Assembly (NCBI GenBank): GCA_025356575.1
Contig: JANXSP010000090.1
Coordinates: forward strand, 1-64,000
Source of the DNA: Novosphingobium sp.
GTDB lineage: Bacteria > Pseudomonadota > Alphaproteobacteria > Sphingomonadales > Sphingomonadaceae
Direction: 5' to 3'
Length of the DNA: 64,000 bases
Part shown: in pieces, positions 50,317 to 60,440 of the stretch
Layout of the letters: every line of letters begins with the position of its first letter
Numbering within the stretch: position 1 is the stretch's first letter
Program-made: the position numbers and the translations under genes
The notes under the pieces: model-generated
Database searches by the model: none
The model's input: only the letters and a program-made list of their open reading frames with translations
Told to the model about the DNA's origin: nothing

Positions 50317-52773
50317 TCAAGCCCCGCGTTGCCGATCGAATGCGTTGCGCGTCTTGAGGCTCGGATCCTCGGCCCACGGCGCATCGGGCCAGCGGTGTCG
50401 CGGATAGCGGCCCTTCATCTCGCGCTGGACGTCGCGCCAGGTCCCACGCCAGAACCCCGGCAAGTCCTGCGTAACCTGCAAGGGCCGCCCCGCTGGCGAT
50501 GTCAGCTTGAGCAGCAATGGCCGCGGCGGGCGACCAATCAGCGGATGGGTGTCGAGCCCGAACAGCGCCTGAACGCGGACTTCGACACTGGGCCCGGCAG
50601 GATCGCCAAAATCTATCGGGTGTTGGCTGCCCGCCGGACTGACGAAGCTGGCCGGCGCGCGCGCATCCAGATCGCGGCGGGCGGCGTAATCGAGCCGGGC
50701 CAGCAACGCATCGTGAAGCGCCGTGGGTGCAATCGCATCCAGCCTCCGCTGACCGCGCAGCAGCGGCCCGACCCAATCCGCAAGGTCGGCGATCAACGTC
50801 GGCGGTGCGAGCGCGGCAACGCCGGCATATTCGCACCGCACGAGCAGCGCGCGCGATGCCTGCGAGAACGGCAGCAAGTCCAGCCCGCCGCGCTCGACCC
50901 GCTCGATCAGAAACGCCTCGAGCGCCGCGGTATCGGGCGCCGGGTCGGGCCCGCGCGAGACGAGAATAGCCCCGAGGCGGCGCTCGATCAGCGCCTCGAC
51001 CCGCCGCTCCTCGGCAATCCAACGGAGCACCGGAGATGCGGTGATACGTTCGGCCAGCCACGCCTCGACCTCGGCCAGCGAGAGCGCGGCGGCGGCGGTG
51101 ATCCGCGCGCCTTTCGCCTCGCCTTGGGCATCGCCGACCGCAAGCCACTCGGCGCGCGCGAGCGGGGACGCGGGATCGAGCCTAAGCCCGCGCCCTCCCG
51201 TGCAAATCCAGTCTTCGCCGCCACCATCGCGGCGCCGCGCGAGATTATCGGGGAACGCCTGCGCGAGGATGACGCCCAGCGGCGGCTGTTCTCCGCGCTC
51301 ACGCTCGGGCCCCTGCCCCGCTCCTGCCCTGACCCAGCGCGCGGCGAGTTTGCGCGAAGGTTCGGCGCGCGCGCTGCGATCACTCTCCCACCGCGCCAGC
51401 CGCGCCGCCAGATCCTCGCCGCGCCCGCCGAGCCCGCGCTCCTGGAGGAGCAGTGCGAGCTTCGCCGCGATTTCCCCGGCACCACGCCTGCCCGCCCACA
51501 CCAGCATGTGGGCGAGCGGCGGATCGAGCGGTACCGCCGCCAGCGCGCGCCCGTGCGGCGTGATGCGCCCGGCTTCGTCGAGCGCGCCCAGCGCTACCAA
51601 CCGCGCCCGCGCCGCCGCCAGCGCGGCTGCCGGCGGCGGATCGAGCCACGCCATGGCACCGGGATCGCCCGCACCCCACTGCGCCAGCTTGAGGGTCAGC
51701 GGCGTGAGATCGGCAGTCAGCATCTCGGGCGGGTCGAACCGCGCCCGTCCCGGGTGCGCGGCCGCTTCCCACAAGCGGTAGGCAGTGCCCGGGCCCTGCC
51801 GCGCAGCACGCCCGGCGCGCTGTGCGCTCGCGGCCTGGCTGGCGGTGTGAGTGACCAGCCGGGTGACGCCCGCGGCCTTGTCGAACTCGGCGCGGCGCGA
51901 GAGCCCGCTGTCGACGACCACGCTGACCCCATCGAGCGTGAGCGAGGTTTCGGCGATCGCGCTCGCCAGCACGATCCGGCGGCGGCCCTGTGCGTCGCGG
52001 CGGATCGCGCTGCGCTGCGCGGCGGGATCGACCTGCCCGTGGAGCGGCAGGATCGGAGCCTCGGGAAGCTGTTCGCGCAGCCGCTCGGCGCAGCGCTCGA
52101 TCTCGCGTACCCCGGGCAAGAAAGCGAGTATGTCCCCCGTCGTCTCGCGCCATGCGGTCTTCACTGAGGCGGCGACCGCATCCTCGATGCGCAGTTCAGG
52201 CCGCGCACCGAGCCAGCGCACGTCGAGCGGCCAGGCTACCCCGGCACTCTCGATCACCGGCGCAGCGCCGAGCAAGGCCGCAAAGCGCGCGCCGTTGATG
52301 GTCGCCGACATGACCAGCAGGCGCAGATCGGGGCGCAGTACCGCGCGGGTTTCGGCAGCGAGCGCGAGCGCCAGGTCGCTGTCGAGGTGGCGTTCGTGAG
52401 CCTCGTCAAACAGGATCGCGCTGATCCCCGCAAGCTCGGGATCGGCAAGGATCGCGGCGACGAAAATTGCCTCGGTCATCACCACGACGCGCGTCGCGTG
52501 CGAACGCTTGCTATCGAGCCGGGTGGCATAGCCGACCGTGGTGCCAACGGGTTCGCCCAGCAGTTCGGACATCCGTTCGGCTGCGGCCCGCGCGGCGACG
52601 CGGCGGGGCGACAGCACGACGACGGTCCCGCTGCACCACGGCTCGCCGAGCAGCGCCGGCGCGACCGCGGTGGTTTTGCCCGCGCCGGGAGGGGCAATCA
52701 GCACCGCACCGGTCTGTTCGCGCAGCGCAGCGAGCAGGTCCGGAAGAACCCCGTGGATCGGAAGATCAGACAT
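50317..52773 (-). CDS. hrpB: ATP-dependent helicase HrpB
   Basis: LIAPPGAGKTTAVAPALL; FDEAHERHLDSDLALAL; QRAGRAARQGPGTAYRLW; HrpB C-terminal domain. Confidence 0.94.
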   Translation of the reverse strand: MSDLPIHGVLPDLLAALREQTGAVLIAPPGAGKTTAVAPALLGEPWCSGTVVVLSPRRVAARAAAERMSELLGEPVGTTVGYATRLDSKRSHATRVVVMTEAIFVAAILADPELAGISAILFDEAHERHLDSDLALALAAETRAVLRPDLRLLVMSATINGARFAALLGAAPVIESAGVAWPLDVRWLGARPELRIEDAVAASVKTAWRETTGDILAFLPGVREIERCAERLREQLPEAPILPLHGQVDPAAQRSAIRRDAQGRRRIVLASAIAETSLTLDGVSVVVDSGLSRRAEFDKAAGVTRLVTHTASQAASAQRAGRAARQGPGTAYRLWEAAAHPGRARFDPPEMLTADLTPLTLKLAQWGAGDPGAMAWLDPPPAAALAAARARLVALGALDEAGRITPHGRALAAVPLDPPLAHMLVWAGRRGAGEIAAKLALLLQERGLGGRGEDLAARLARWESDRSARAEPSRKLAARWVRAGAGQGPERERGEQPPLGVILAQAFPDNLARRRDGGGEDWICTGGRGLRLDPASPLARAEWLAVGDAQGEAKGARITAAAALSLAEVEAWLAERITASPVLRWIAEERRVEALIERRLGAILVSRGPDPAPDTAALEAFLIERVERGGLDLLPFSQASRALLVRCEYAGVAALAPPTLIADLADWVGPLLRGQRRLDAIAPTALHDALLARLDYAARRDLDARAPASFVSPAGSQHPIDFGDPAGPSVEVRVQALFGLDTHPLIGRPPRPLLLKLTSPAGRPLQVTQDLPGFWRGTWRDVQREMKGRYPRHRWPDAPWAEDPSLKTRNAFDRQRGA

Positions 52774-52810
52774 GCCTGGCGCGGGTTTGCTCAACCCCGC
52801 CTTCCGAGGA

Positions 52811-53836
52811 TCAATACCGCCGCGCCGCCGCGAATTCGGCCGCCTCGACCATCGCTGCGCGTGCCGCGCCGGTCGGGAACCCCGCGATGGCATCGATCGC
52901 GCGCTGCGCGAAATGCCGCGCGCGTTCTCGCGTGGCGGACACCGCATCGTGGCGCCCGATAAGCTCGACCGCCTCGGCGAGATCGGCGTCGCTGGTCCGG
53001 TGCCCGGCAATCGCGGCGCGCCAGAACGCGCGCTCGTTGTCGCTGCCGCGGGCGTAGGCGAGGATCACCGGCAGCGTCATCTTGCCGTCGCGGAAATCGT
53101 CGCCCTTGCCCTTGCCCATCTCGGCGCTTTCGGAATCGTAGTCGATTGCATCGTCGACCAGTTGGAACGCGATCCCGAGGTTGCGGCCATAGTCGTCGAG
53201 CGCTTGTTCGACCGCCTCGCCGCGCTCGGCCACGACCGCGGCGATCCGGCAGGCGGCAGCGAACAGCGCCGCGGTCTTTGCACCGATGATCCCGAGATAG
53301 CGTTCTTCGCTGGTTTCGATGTGGCGTGCCGCGGTCAGTTGATCGACCTCACCTTCGGCGATCACCGCGCTGGCGTGGCTGAGAATGCGCAGGACCTTCA
53401 GGCTGCCGTCCTCGACCATCAGTTCGAACGCGCGGCTGAACAGGAAATCGCCGACCAGCACTGTCGCTGGATTGCCGAACACGATGTTGGCGGTAGCCTT
53501 GCCTCGGCGTAGGTCCGATCCGTCGACGACATCGTCGTGGAGCAGCGTGGCGGTGTGAATGAACTCGACCGCGGCGGCGAGCTTGTGCTGGCGGTCGCCC
53601 TGGTAATCGAGCAGGCACGCGCTCGCCAGCGTCAGCATCGGACGCATGCGCTTGCCCCCGCCAGCGATGAGATGCCCGGCAAGCGCGGGGATCAGCGGAA
53701 TTTCGCTCTGCATCCGGTCGAGGATCACCGCGTTGACGCGGTTCATGCCGGGCGCTGTCAGGCTCAGCATCGGCGTCAGCGAGGGCTGCGCGGCGGCGGC
53801 GGGGCGAAGGCGAAGCGGGACGATCTCGGCGCTCAT
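52811..53836 (-). CDS. Polyprenyl (octaprenyl-type) diphosphate synthase
   Basis: GGGKRMRPMLTLASACLL; LLHDDVVDGSDLRRGKATAN; AFQLVDDAIDYDSESAEMGKGKGDDFRDGKMTLPVI. Confidence 0.93.
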   Translation of the reverse strand: MSAEIVPLRLRPAAAAQPSLTPMLSLTAPGMNRVNAVILDRMQSEIPLIPALAGHLIAGGGKRMRPMLTLASACLLDYQGDRQHKLAAAVEFIHTATLLHDDVVDGSDLRRGKATANIVFGNPATVLVGDFLFSRAFELMVEDGSLKVLRILSHASAVIAEGEVDQLTAARHIETSEERYLGIIGAKTAALFAAACRIAAVVAERGEAVEQALDDYGRNLGIAFQLVDDAIDYDSESAEMGKGKGDDFRDGKMTLPVILAYARGSDNERAFWRAAIAGHRTSDADLAEAVELIGRHDAVSATRERARHFAQRAIDAIAGFPTGAARAAMVEAAEFAAARRY

Positions 53837-53922
53837 CAGGCGCAAGTGCGCGGGGCCGCACGGCTTGGCAAGTGCAAAGCGGGCAATGGCCTTGCCGGTT
53901 TTGTCATGGTAGCGCAGCGCGG

Positions 53923-54231
53923 ATGGACCAATCGCCGCCCACCACCGATGATGCGCTCGCCAGCTTTCGCGCCAGCATCGACAATATCGACGCCGCGCTG
54001 ATCCATATCCTCGCCGAACGGTTTCGCATCACCAAGGCAGTGGGCGCGTTCAAAGCCGCCAACGCCCTGCCCCCGTCCGATCCCAGCCGCGAGGAACGCC
54101 AGATCGCGCGGCTGCGCAAACTCGCGGGCGAAGCGCAGCTCGATCCGGAGTTTTCCGAGAAGTTCCTGCGCTTCATCATCGACGAAGTGATCCGCCATCA
54201 CGAGCAGGCGCAGGTCAACGGTCCTGGCTGA
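53923..54231 (+). CDS. Chorismate mutase (AroQ type)
   Basis: DDALASFRASIDNIDAALIHILAERFRITKAVGAFKA...REERQIARLRKLAGEAQLDPEFSEKFLRFIIDEVIRHHEQ. Confidence 0.9.
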   Translation: MDQSPPTTDDALASFRASIDNIDAALIHILAERFRITKAVGAFKAANALPPSDPSREERQIARLRKLAGEAQLDPEFSEKFLRFIIDEVIRHHEQAQVNGPG

Positions 54232-54252
54232 CTGAGGGCAGGTGAATGGGTT

Positions 54253-55671
54253 TTAACCCACCCGCGGCAACCGCAACCTGACCAGCAGCCCGCCCAGATC
54301 CTCGCTCTCGTCGAGTTCGACCGAGCCGCCGTAGATTTCCGCGACGTCGCGGACGATCGCCAGTCCCAGCCCGGTGCCGGGCTTGCCGGTATCGAGCCGG
54401 GCGCCGCGATCGAAAATGCGTACCCGCTCCTCTTCGGGAATGCCCTTCCCATCGTCCTCGACCCAGATTTCGCATTCGGGTGAACCGGCGACAGCGTCGA
54501 CCGTCACGAACACGCTGCCCCCGCCGTATTTGGCCGCGTTCTCGATCAGGTTGCCGAGGATTTCGTCGAGGTCCTGGCGCTCGATCGCGACCACCGCCTC
54601 GCGGTTGCCGTCGAGATCGAACCGCGCGTGGTCGTAAAGCCGGGTGACCGCGCGCAGCACTGCCTCGACGCTGTCCCACACTCCTGCGCGCGAAAATCCG
54701 GCCGAACGCCGCCCGACCGCGCGGGCGCGGGCAAGGTGATGGTCGACCTGGCGGCGCATCACCCCAGCCTCGCGGATCGCGGTGTCGGCCAGGTCGGGAG
54801 CATGCGCTGTCGCGGCGTTCATCACTACCGTCAGCGGGGTCTTGAGCGCGTGCGCAAGGTTGCCCGCGTGCGTGCGCGCTTCTTCGGCCTGGCGTTCGGA
54901 ATGCGCGAGCAGCGCGTTAAGCTCGTCGACCAGCGGGGTCACCTCGAGCGGCAGGGGTTCGGTCACTCTCCCGGTGCCGGTCGTGCGCATTTCCTGGATC
55001 GCGCGGCGAATGCGGCGCAGCGGGCCAAGCCCGTAATAGGTTTGCAGCGCCGCCATCCCGAACAGCCCGAGCCCGAGAACGACGAAGCTGTACAGGAGGA
55101 TCGCGCGGATCCGCGCGATCTGGAAATCGAGCTCGCCGCGGCTGGCGGCAACGGTGAACCACCACTGGGTCTGGCTGCCGGGGAGGATGATCGAACGTTC
55201 CATCACCCGCAGCGGCTCACCAGGGAATTGCGCGGTATCGTAAGTGTGCGGCGCCGCGTCGAAATGCGCCGCGGGAATGGTCAGGCTGCGGTCCCATAAC
55301 GAGCGCGAGGGGAACACGTCGTGGCCCTTGGCGCTGATCTGCCAGTAAAGCCCGCTGTTGGGCTCGAGAAACCGCTGGTCGCCGAGCGGACGGTTGAAAA
55401 ACACCTCGCCGTCGGGACCGATTTCGGCCGAGGCGACCATTGCGGTCAGCATGTAGCCCAGCTGGTCGTCGAAATTGTGCGTGACCAGCCCGGTGAGCGT
55501 GCGGTCGAGTGCCAAGCCGCCACCGAGGAGGAGTATGGTGATCCACCCCGCGGCAATAACGATCATCCGCCGCGACAGCGATCCGGTGTGCGCGGGTTTG
55601 GTGGAAACGGCGGTATCACCGCCAGCCCCGCGCGCGCCGGGAGCCGGTGAAGCAGTACCGCGCGCAGGCAC
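54253..55671 (-). CDS. Two-component sensor histidine kinase (start uncertain)
   Basis: Two TM segments; H-box LAHALKTPLTVVMNA; N-box LIENAAKYGG; WVEDDGKGIPEEER; GTGLGLAIVRDVAEIYGG. Confidence 0.9.
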   Translation of the reverse strand: MPARGTASPAPGARGAGGDTAVSTKPAHTGSLSRRMIVIAAGWITILLLGGGLALDRTLTGLVTHNFDDQLGYMLTAMVASAEIGPDGEVFFNRPLGDQRFLEPNSGLYWQISAKGHDVFPSRSLWDRSLTIPAAHFDAAPHTYDTAQFPGEPLRVMERSIILPGSQTQWWFTVAASRGELDFQIARIRAILLYSFVVLGLGLFGMAALQTYYGLGPLRRIRRAIQEMRTTGTGRVTEPLPLEVTPLVDELNALLAHSERQAEEARTHAGNLAHALKTPLTVVMNAATAHAPDLADTAIREAGVMRRQVDHHLARARAVGRRSAGFSRAGVWDSVEAVLRAVTRLYDHARFDLDGNREAVVAIERQDLDEILGNLIENAAKYGGGSVFVTVDAVAGSPECEIWVEDDGKGIPEEERVRIFDRGARLDTGKPGTGLGLAIVRDVAEIYGGSVELDESEDLGGLLVRLRLPRVG

Positions 55672-55741
55672 GGAATCTGGACCCCCGCGTTCGCGAAGGG
55701 GACGGACAGTTACAGCGGGCGCGTCGTCAGCCGTGGCTACC

Positions 55742-56419
55742 TCAACCCCGGCCCGGCCCAGCGGGATCGTCGAGACTATAGCCCAGTCCGCGAATCGTGG
55801 TGATCACGTCGGCTCCCAGCTTCTTGCGAATGCGCGTGACGAAAACTTCGATGGTGTTGGAATCGCGATCGAAATCCTGATCGTAAATGTGCTCGATCAG
55901 CTCGGTCCGGCTCACGACCTTGCCTTTGTGGTGGAGCAGATACGAAAGGAGCTTGTATTCCTGCGCGGTCAGCTTGACCGGTTCGCCGGCCAGCGTCACG
56001 CGGCCCGAACGGGTATCGAGGCGGACGTCGCCCGCAGTCAATTCCGACGACGAGTTGCCCGAAGCACGGCGGATCAGCGCGCGCAAGCGGGCTATCAATT
56101 CCTCGCTCTGGAACGGCTTGGCAAGGTAATCGTCCGCGCCTGCGTCGAGCCCGGCGACCTTGTCCGACCAGCTATCGCGCGCCGTCAGCACGAGCACGGG
56201 AAACGTGCGACCTTCCTTGCGCCACATGCCAAGCACCGTCAGACCATCGATCTCGGGCAGGCCGAGATCGAGGATCACCGCGTCGTAATCCTCCGACGAG
56301 CCCATATAGTGCCCGTCCTCGCCGTCGACCGACAGGTCGACCGCGTATCCCGTCGATTCGAGCGTGGATTTGAGCTGCTTGCCGAGAGTGGGTTCATCCT
56401 CGACGATCAGGATGCGCAT
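55742..56419 (-). CDS. OmpR/PhoB-family response regulator
   Basis: MRILIVEDEPTLGKQLKSTLESTGYAVD; receiver Asp in AVILDLGLPEIDG; winged-helix LTAQEYKLLSYLLHHKGKVVSRTELIEHIYDQDFDRDSNTIEVFVTRIRKKLG. Confidence 0.94.
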   Translation of the reverse strand: MRILIVEDEPTLGKQLKSTLESTGYAVDLSVDGEDGHYMGSSEDYDAVILDLGLPEIDGLTVLGMWRKEGRTFPVLVLTARDSWSDKVAGLDAGADDYLAKPFQSEELIARLRALIRRASGNSSSELTAGDVRLDTRSGRVTLAGEPVKLTAQEYKLLSYLLHHKGKVVSRTELIEHIYDQDFDRDSNTIEVFVTRIRKKLGADVITTIRGLGYSLDDPAGPGRG

Positions 56420-56533
56420 GGCTTGATGTCCCTGTTTACCGCCGCCGGGCAGCGAGCTGCGATGCGCCAAGCCATGCGGCGAAAGCCCCGAAGCGTCAAG
56501 CAACGGGCCAGCCGGTCCAAGGCGAAAACGATG

Positions 56534-56830
56534 TCAGCGCGATTGATGGAGGACAAGTCCCGAGCGCGCGTCGACATCGACAAAGACCACGCGGCCATCG
56601 CGAATGAACTTGAGCCGATAGGCAAACGCGGTCGGATCGTATTCGGGTCCGAGATACTGCATCCCCGGCATCGTCGGGATGACCCGGCGCTCGATATCGC
56701 GCAGCGGTCGCACGTTGCCCGCGCGCGTATCGCGGCGCGCCTGGTCCTGCTCGGCATTGGGCTCGGCGCGCGCCGGTACCGCGGCGAGTACCGCAAGCGT
56801 TGACAGACAAAGAACAAGACGGCGGATCAT
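56534..56830 (-). CDS. PepSY-domain-like periplasmic protein
   Basis: Signal peptide MIRRLVLCLSTLAVLAAVPARA; YRLKFIRDGRVVFVDVDARSGLVL; immediately upstream of the response regulator. Confidence 0.75.
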   Translation of the reverse strand: MIRRLVLCLSTLAVLAAVPARAEPNAEQDQARRDTRAGNVRPLRDIERRVIPTMPGMQYLGPEYDPTAFAYRLKFIRDGRVVFVDVDARSGLVLHQSR

Positions 56831-56896
56831 TTGGCTCGGCCTATGCGCAAAGCATTGAACAACGGGTGAATGTCCGCCGCCCCCGGGGTTCATGCG

Positions 56897-57619
56897 CTAA
56901 CGGGTCATCTCGTATTTGACCGTCAGGCTCGCCATCGTTCCCACTTGTCCAGGCTCGATCGGGGTGGCCTTGTCCGCGCGCATTGCGGTGACCATGATCT
57001 CGCGCTCCATCGGCATGGGCCTGGCGTTGGCATAGCTTTCCGAGATTTCGAGCAGCTTTACCCCGGTGTACCCGGCAAGCCCGGCAAGTTCGCGGGCGCG
57101 CGACTGCGCATCGGTAAACGCGGCGCGGCGCGCGGCGGAGCGCGCGGCGGTGTCGTTGTCGAGCATGAAGCTTGGCCCGTTGATGCTGTTGGCGCCGCTG
57201 GCAATCAGGGCGTCGAGCGCTGGTCCGACCCGGTCGAGTTTGCGCAGCTTGACCGTGACCATGTTGGCCACGTCATAGCCGATGAACTTGGGCGGCGTGT
57301 TGTCGTTGTTGTACTGAAACTGGGGATTAATGCTGAAGTTGGAGGTTTGAATATCTTCCTTGGCCACGCCGAGCGCGCGGATGCGGGCGATGATCGCGTC
57401 CATCTTCACGGCGTTTTCGCGCGCCGCGCCGTCCGCCGTCATCGCGCGAGTTTGCACGCCCGCTCCGACCGTGGCGGTATCGGGCACGGCGTTGACCGTC
57501 TGGCTGACCGAAAGCTCGATGATCGGTCCGACGCTCTGGATCTGGATTTCGGCAGCTGCGGCGGGGCTGGCAATCAGCGCAATTGCGGCAAACGGCAGGA
57601 CGGTCTTCAACATTTGCAT
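56897..57619 (-). CDS. SIMPL domain-containing secreted protein
   Basis: Signal peptide; TVNAVPDTATVGAGVQTRA...DIQTSNFSINPQFQY; SRARELAGLAGYTGVKLLEISES. Confidence 0.9.
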   Translation of the reverse strand: MQMLKTVLPFAAIALIASPAAAAEIQIQSVGPIIELSVSQTVNAVPDTATVGAGVQTRAMTADGAARENAVKMDAIIARIRALGVAKEDIQTSNFSINPQFQYNNDNTPPKFIGYDVANMVTVKLRKLDRVGPALDALIASGANSINGPSFMLDNDTAARSAARRAAFTDAQSRARELAGLAGYTGVKLLEISESYANARPMPMEREIMVTAMRADKATPIEPGQVGTMASLTVKYEMTR

Positions 57620-57690
57620 TCTCCGGCAGGTGACGAAGTTGGGCCATGGACAGTGCGGCTTTACGCTTGGCTGAACGGCGCGGTCAGCCC

Positions 57691-58557
57691 TCAGCCGCCC
57701 CGCAACGCTTCGATATAGCTGGCGCGCAAGGTGCGGGTGATCGGGCCCGGTCGTCCGTCGCCGATCGCCCGGCCATCGACGCGCGTCACCGGCAGGACGA
57801 GCGATCCGGCGGCAGATACGAACGCCTCATGCGCGGCGAACAATTCTTCCGGTGAAAACGCTCGCTCTTCGATAGCGATGCCCTGCGCCGCCGCGATGTC
57901 GATCACCGACATCCGCGTGATCCCGGGCAACACCCCGCCAGGCGCGGCGCGGCGATGGACCGGGTGCGTCACCAGCACTCCGCGCGCGTCGACGATGTGC
58001 GCGTTCTGGCTGGTCGCCTCGGTAATCATGCCGTTCTCGATCATCCACACATCGTCGGCCCCGGCGATCCGCGCTTCCTCCTTCATCCGGAGTGCATAGA
58101 GCAATTGCGTAGTCTTGGCCGCGCGCAGACCCCATCGCAGGTCGGGGCGCAGGATCACGCTGAGCCCGCTTTCGGCCCGCGGATCGGCGAGCATGTCGGC
58201 GGTCTGGGTGAACGCGAACCGGTTCGGCGGCGGCATCGGCTGGGGCTGGGCGAAATCGCGGTCACCTTGCGATCCTCCGGTGACCTGAAGATAGACGCGG
58301 CCTTCGTCCAGCGCGTTGCGCGCGATCAGCTCGGCCAGGATCGGCGGCCAGTCGGTGGCATCGGCGATCATCGCGGTTTCGAGCGAATCGGCCAGCCGCG
58401 CGGCGTGGCGCGGCCAATTTGCGATCCGTCCGCCGACCACCGGAGCGACTTCGTACACCGCTTGGCCGAACAGCAGCCCGCGGTCGAATATCGAAATCCG
58501 CGCCGCGTCCGCTGCAACAAATTCGCCATTGAACCAGACAGTCCGCATTCGCGCCAT
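57691..58557 (-). CDS. Class IV aminotransferase (D-amino acid transaminase-like)
   Basis: VWFNGEFVAADAARISIFDRGLLFGQAVYEV; VYLQVTGGSQGDRDF; AKTTQLLYALRMKEEARIAGADDVWMIENGMITEATSQNAHIV. Confidence 0.9.
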   Translation of the reverse strand: MARMRTVWFNGEFVAADAARISIFDRGLLFGQAVYEVAPVVGGRIANWPRHAARLADSLETAMIADATDWPPILAELIARNALDEGRVYLQVTGGSQGDRDFAQPQPMPPPNRFAFTQTADMLADPRAESGLSVILRPDLRWGLRAAKTTQLLYALRMKEEARIAGADDVWMIENGMITEATSQNAHIVDARGVLVTHPVHRRAAPGGVLPGITRMSVIDIAAAQGIAIEERAFSPEELFAAHEAFVSAAGSLVLPVTRVDGRAIGDGRPGPITRTLRASYIEALRGG

Positions 58558-58614
58558 GTCCGCATCCGCGCCGCGCTTGTCAACGCCGCCCTTCACCCTC
58601 TAGGGCGCCCCGGC

Positions 58615-60402
58615 ATGGCCGCCGCACCGATCTTGAGCTGGGAGGGGCTGAGCCTGATCCAGGGCGCCGGGTGGCTGTTCCAGGACCTCGACGTCCATAT
58701 CGGCCCGCGTGACCGGCTCGCACTGATCGGGCGCAACGGGGTGGGCAAGACCACGCTGCTGCGGCTGCTCGCCGGGCAGATCGAGGCCGACCGCGGCAAG
58801 CGCTCGATCCAGCCGGGCACCCGGATCGTGATGCTCGAACAGGATCCGTTCTTCACGGCCGCCGGCACGCTGATGGACTTTGCGCTGGCGGAGCCTGGCG
58901 CGCCGCCGCGCCACGCGGTTGAGGCGATCGCCGGCCAGCTCGGGATTGATCTCGAGCGCCCGGCGAAAAGCGCCAGCGGGGGCGAGCGCCGTCGCGCCGC
59001 GCTGTCGCGCGCGCTCGCCAGCGAGCCCGACCTGCTCCTGCTCGACGAGCCGACCAACCATCTCGATCTTGCCGCGATCGACTGGCTCGAAAGCTGGCTG
59101 GCGCGGTATAACGGCGCGTTCGTTGCGATCAGCCACGACCGCACGTTCCTGACCCGGCTGACCAAGGCCACGCTGTGGCTCGACCGCGGAGCGTTGCGCC
59201 GCAAGGACATCGGCTTCGGCGGCTACGAAGCGTGGATGGAGACGATCTACGCCGAGGATGCGCGCGCTTCGGACAAGCTCGACGCCAAGCTCAAGCTCGA
59301 GGCACACTGGCTCGAACGCGGGGTGACCGCGCGGCGCAAGCGCAACCAGGGCCGGCTGGAAAAACTGTGGGAAATGCGCGCCCAGCGCGCGGCGATGCTC
59401 GGCCCGCAAGGCCCGGCCAAGCTCAAGCTGGCGAGCGACGATGTGAAGACCAAGGCGGTAATCGTCGCCGACAAGGTGACGAAATATTTCGGCGAACGCC
59501 CGATCATCAAGGACTTCACCCTGCGGATCACCCGCGGCGACCGGATCGGCGTGGTCGGCGCGAACGGCGCGGGCAAGACCACGCTGCTCAAGTTGCTGAC
59601 CGGAGAGCTGGAACCCGACCAAGGCACGGTCACGCTCGCGCGCACGCTCGACGGGGTGATCATCGACCAGCAGCGCAGCCTGATGGCGCCCGATAGAACC
59701 GTTCGCGACATCCTGGCGGAGGGCGGCGACTGGGTCGATGTGCGCGGGGTGCGCAAGCACGTCGCCGGCTACCTCAAGGAGTTCCTGTTCGACCCCGGGA
59801 TCATCGACACCAAAGTCGGGATCCTCTCGGGCGGCGAGCGCTCACGCCTGCTGCTGGCGCGCGAATTTGCCCGCAAATCGAATTTGCTCGTGCTCGACGA
59901 GCCGACCAACGATCTCGATCTCGAGACGCTCGACCTGCTCCAGGAAGTGATCGCGGACTATGACGGCACTGTCCTGATCGTCAGCCACGACCGCGATTTC
60001 CTCGACCGTACGGTAACCGTCACGCTCGGGCTCGACGGTTCGGGCAAGGTCGATATCGTAGCCGGCGGGTACGCGGACTGGGCGGCGCGTAAAGCCGCCG
60101 AACGCGCGGTGCCGGTCCGCGCCGCCAAGGCCGATGCCGCGACACCGCCGCCTCCGCCGCCCACCCCCGCAAAGGTCAAGCTGACGTACAAGGATCAGCG
60201 CGATTACGACCTCCTGCCCGCAAGTATCGAAGCCTTGGATGCCGCCATCGCGCGCGACGAGGCGAAGCTGGCAGACCCGCAGCTCTACGCCCGCGACCCG
60301 GCCAGATTCGCCGCGCTGACCGGAGCGATCGACCGGGCCCGCGCCGACAAGGACGCGGCGGAACTGCGCTGGCTGGAGCTGGCGGAACTGGTCGAAGGGT
60401 AG
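58615..60402 (+). CDS. ABC-F family ATPase (Uup-like)
   Basis: Two nucleotide-binding domains: GRNGVGKTTLLRLL/SGGERRRAALSRAL and GANGAGKTTLLKLL/SGGERSRLLLAREF; no TMs; C-terminal coiled coil. Confidence 0.93.
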   Translation: MAAAPILSWEGLSLIQGAGWLFQDLDVHIGPRDRLALIGRNGVGKTTLLRLLAGQIEADRGKRSIQPGTRIVMLEQDPFFTAAGTLMDFALAEPGAPPRHAVEAIAGQLGIDLERPAKSASGGERRRAALSRALASEPDLLLLDEPTNHLDLAAIDWLESWLARYNGAFVAISHDRTFLTRLTKATLWLDRGALRRKDIGFGGYEAWMETIYAEDARASDKLDAKLKLEAHWLERGVTARRKRNQGRLEKLWEMRAQRAAMLGPQGPAKLKLASDDVKTKAVIVADKVTKYFGERPIIKDFTLRITRGDRIGVVGANGAGKTTLLKLLTGELEPDQGTVTLARTLDGVIIDQQRSLMAPDRTVRDILAEGGDWVDVRGVRKHVAGYLKEFLFDPGIIDTKVGILSGGERSRLLLAREFARKSNLLVLDEPTNDLDLETLDLLQEVIADYDGTVLIVSHDRDFLDRTVTVTLGLDGSGKVDIVAGGYADWAARKAAERAVPVRAAKADAATPPPPPPTPAKVKLTYKDQRDYDLLPASIEALDAAIARDEAKLADPQLYARDPARFAALTGAIDRARADKDAAELRWLELAELVEG

Positions 60403-60440
60403 GTCCGGACCCGGCCCCCCGCGAATTTCTTCCGCAAATC

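Noticed and set aside
50329-52167. 612-aa plus-strand ORF
   Set aside because: Antisense to hrpB, whose helicase motifs are unambiguous.
55887-56129. Possible small ORF opposite the response regulator
   Set aside because: Fully antisense to a clear OmpR-family gene; no independent support.
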